A stretch of 64,000 bases of DNA. It comes from Cupriavidus consociatus (lineage in GTDB: Bacteria; Pseudomonadota; Gammaproteobacteria; Burkholderiales; Burkholderiaceae). The DNA is taken from contig NZ_JAGIQA010000028.1 of the NCBI RefSeq assembly GCF_017814975.1, positions 1 to 64,000 of the forward strand, read 5' to 3'. The notes under the pieces were generated by a model. That model was not told where the DNA came from. It saw only the letters and a program-made list of their open reading frames with translations, and did no database searches. The first letter of the stretch is position 1. Every line of letters begins with the position of its first letter. Below, piece after piece: positions 63,463 to 64,000 of the stretch. The position numbers and the translations under genes were made by a program.

Positions 63463-64000
63463 ATGGATCAACCGGACGTAACAGGCACATCGGAAGTGTC
63501 GGCCGAACGCGGTTTTCGCCCTAACCGACCAATGCGCGCTGACGCCCTGTCCACGAGCTTTGCCGCGAGCTACGCGGGAATCATGGCGTTTATGGCAGTG
63601 GCGAGCGAGGGCAGCTTCGTCAAGGCTGGCGAGCGGCTCGGCATCGGCCGCTCGGCGGTGAGCCGCAACGTCCGGAAGCTCGAAACGCAGTTGAGTACCC
63701 GGTTGTTTCTTCGCACAACGCGCACGACGCAACTGACACGAGAAGGCCAGCGTTTCCTCGACAACTGCCATCAAGGCGTAGCGCACATCGTGGAAGCCAT
63801 CAACGACATGCTGGAGCTTCGTCAGGGCCCGCCACGTGGGCTGGTGCGCATCAGCGCGACGGTCGGCTTTGGCCGGAAGGTCGTTGCGCCACTGCTGGAA
63901 CAGTTCATGAAGGCTTATCCCGACATCGCGATCGAACTCTTGCTCGACGACCGCCCGACCGATTTCGCCTCCGACCAGATCGACGTCGCCTTCCGCAACG
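63463..64000 (+). CDS. LysR-family regulator, 5' part (runs off the window)
   Basis: About 179 codons from the ATG at 63463 to the window end: MDQPDVTGTSEVSAERGF, an N-terminal extension, the HTH (MAFMAVASEGSFVKAGERLG, GRSAVSRNVRKLETQL), and the start of the ligand domain (GLVRISATVGFGRKVVAPLL). It is strongly similar to the LysR at 44096-45133, including the extension, so the two are paralogues. Control of the divergent flavoprotein gene is likely. Confidence 0.88.
   Translation, partial: MDQPDVTGTSEVSAERGFRPNRPMRADALSTSFAASYAGIMAFMAVASEGSFVKAGERLGIGRSAVSRNVRKLETQLSTRLFLRTTRTTQLTREGQRFLDNCHQGVAHIVEAINDMLELRQGPPRGLVRISATVGFGRKVVAPLLEQFMKAYPDIAIELLLDDRPTDFASDQIDVAFRN

Overview
The window looks like an accessory region of a high-GC betaproteobacterial replicon, most likely a Cupriavidus/Ralstonia-type (Burkholderiaceae) megaplasmid or chromid. 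Reasons: GC-rich codon use, the mix of IS families (ISL3, ISKra4, IS3, IS66, IS21, Tn3), plasmid-type KfrA and H-NS-like genes, and paralogous LysR regulators with two-component genes typical of these bacteria. This is by eye; no database was searched.

Bases 1-15.4 kb: a STAND NTPase with an N-terminal Cap4-like nuclease domain (Avs-like defence candidate), cut off from its upstream region by an ISL3 element with an 8-bp target duplication. Next come a decayed KfrA/H-NS pair and a membrane protein. Then a five-level nest of mobile DNA begins: ISKra4 (27-bp ends, 25 matching) contains an IS3 element, whose orfB contains a group II intron without a visible reverse transcriptase, which contains an IS66 element (8-bp duplication), whose tnpA contains an IS21 element (7-bp duplication).

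Bases 15.4-30 kb: an accessory island, visibly more AT-rich in its second half. It carries a secreted Rap1a-like protein, a phage-like ORF cut by a small Tn3-type inverted-repeat element, and a compact seven-gene cluster (P-loop kinase, unknown 265-aa protein, HTH regulator, ImmA/IrrE peptidase, PIN-like protein, unknown 191-aa protein, BpsA-like SAM enzyme). After decayed MFS/SDR fragments come a proteasome-like Ntn hydrolase with a partner gene that has a -1 slippery site, a RES-domain toxin-like protein and an OLD-like ATPase/TOPRIM nuclease. A truncated Tn3 transposon and a cpoB fragment end the island.

Bases 31-36.4 kb: plasmid maintenance. An H-NS-like protein with AT-hook-like 25-residue repeats, a KfrA/H-NS pair with overlapping genes, a dif-like site, a Phd/VapC toxin-antitoxin pair and a tyrosine recombinase.

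Bases 36.4-64 kb: metabolic and regulatory genes in good condition. A tripartite EmrAB-type drug efflux operon, an LRAT-like protein, a FixJ-type response regulator and a stand-alone receiver, a LysR regulator, a giant kinase/ATPase/histidine kinase (1848 aa) and a second related histidine kinase, with a redox/stress set (NDH-2-like oxidoreductase, cupin, AhpD-like) between them. Then come a ketone-body/PHB-type cluster (acetoacetate decarboxylase-like, 3-hydroxybutyrate dehydrogenase, patatin lipase), a rearranged Ohr/SDR locus, a GlxA-type AraC regulator, a cNMP-domain thioredoxin-reductase-like flavoprotein and the start of a second LysR paralogue.
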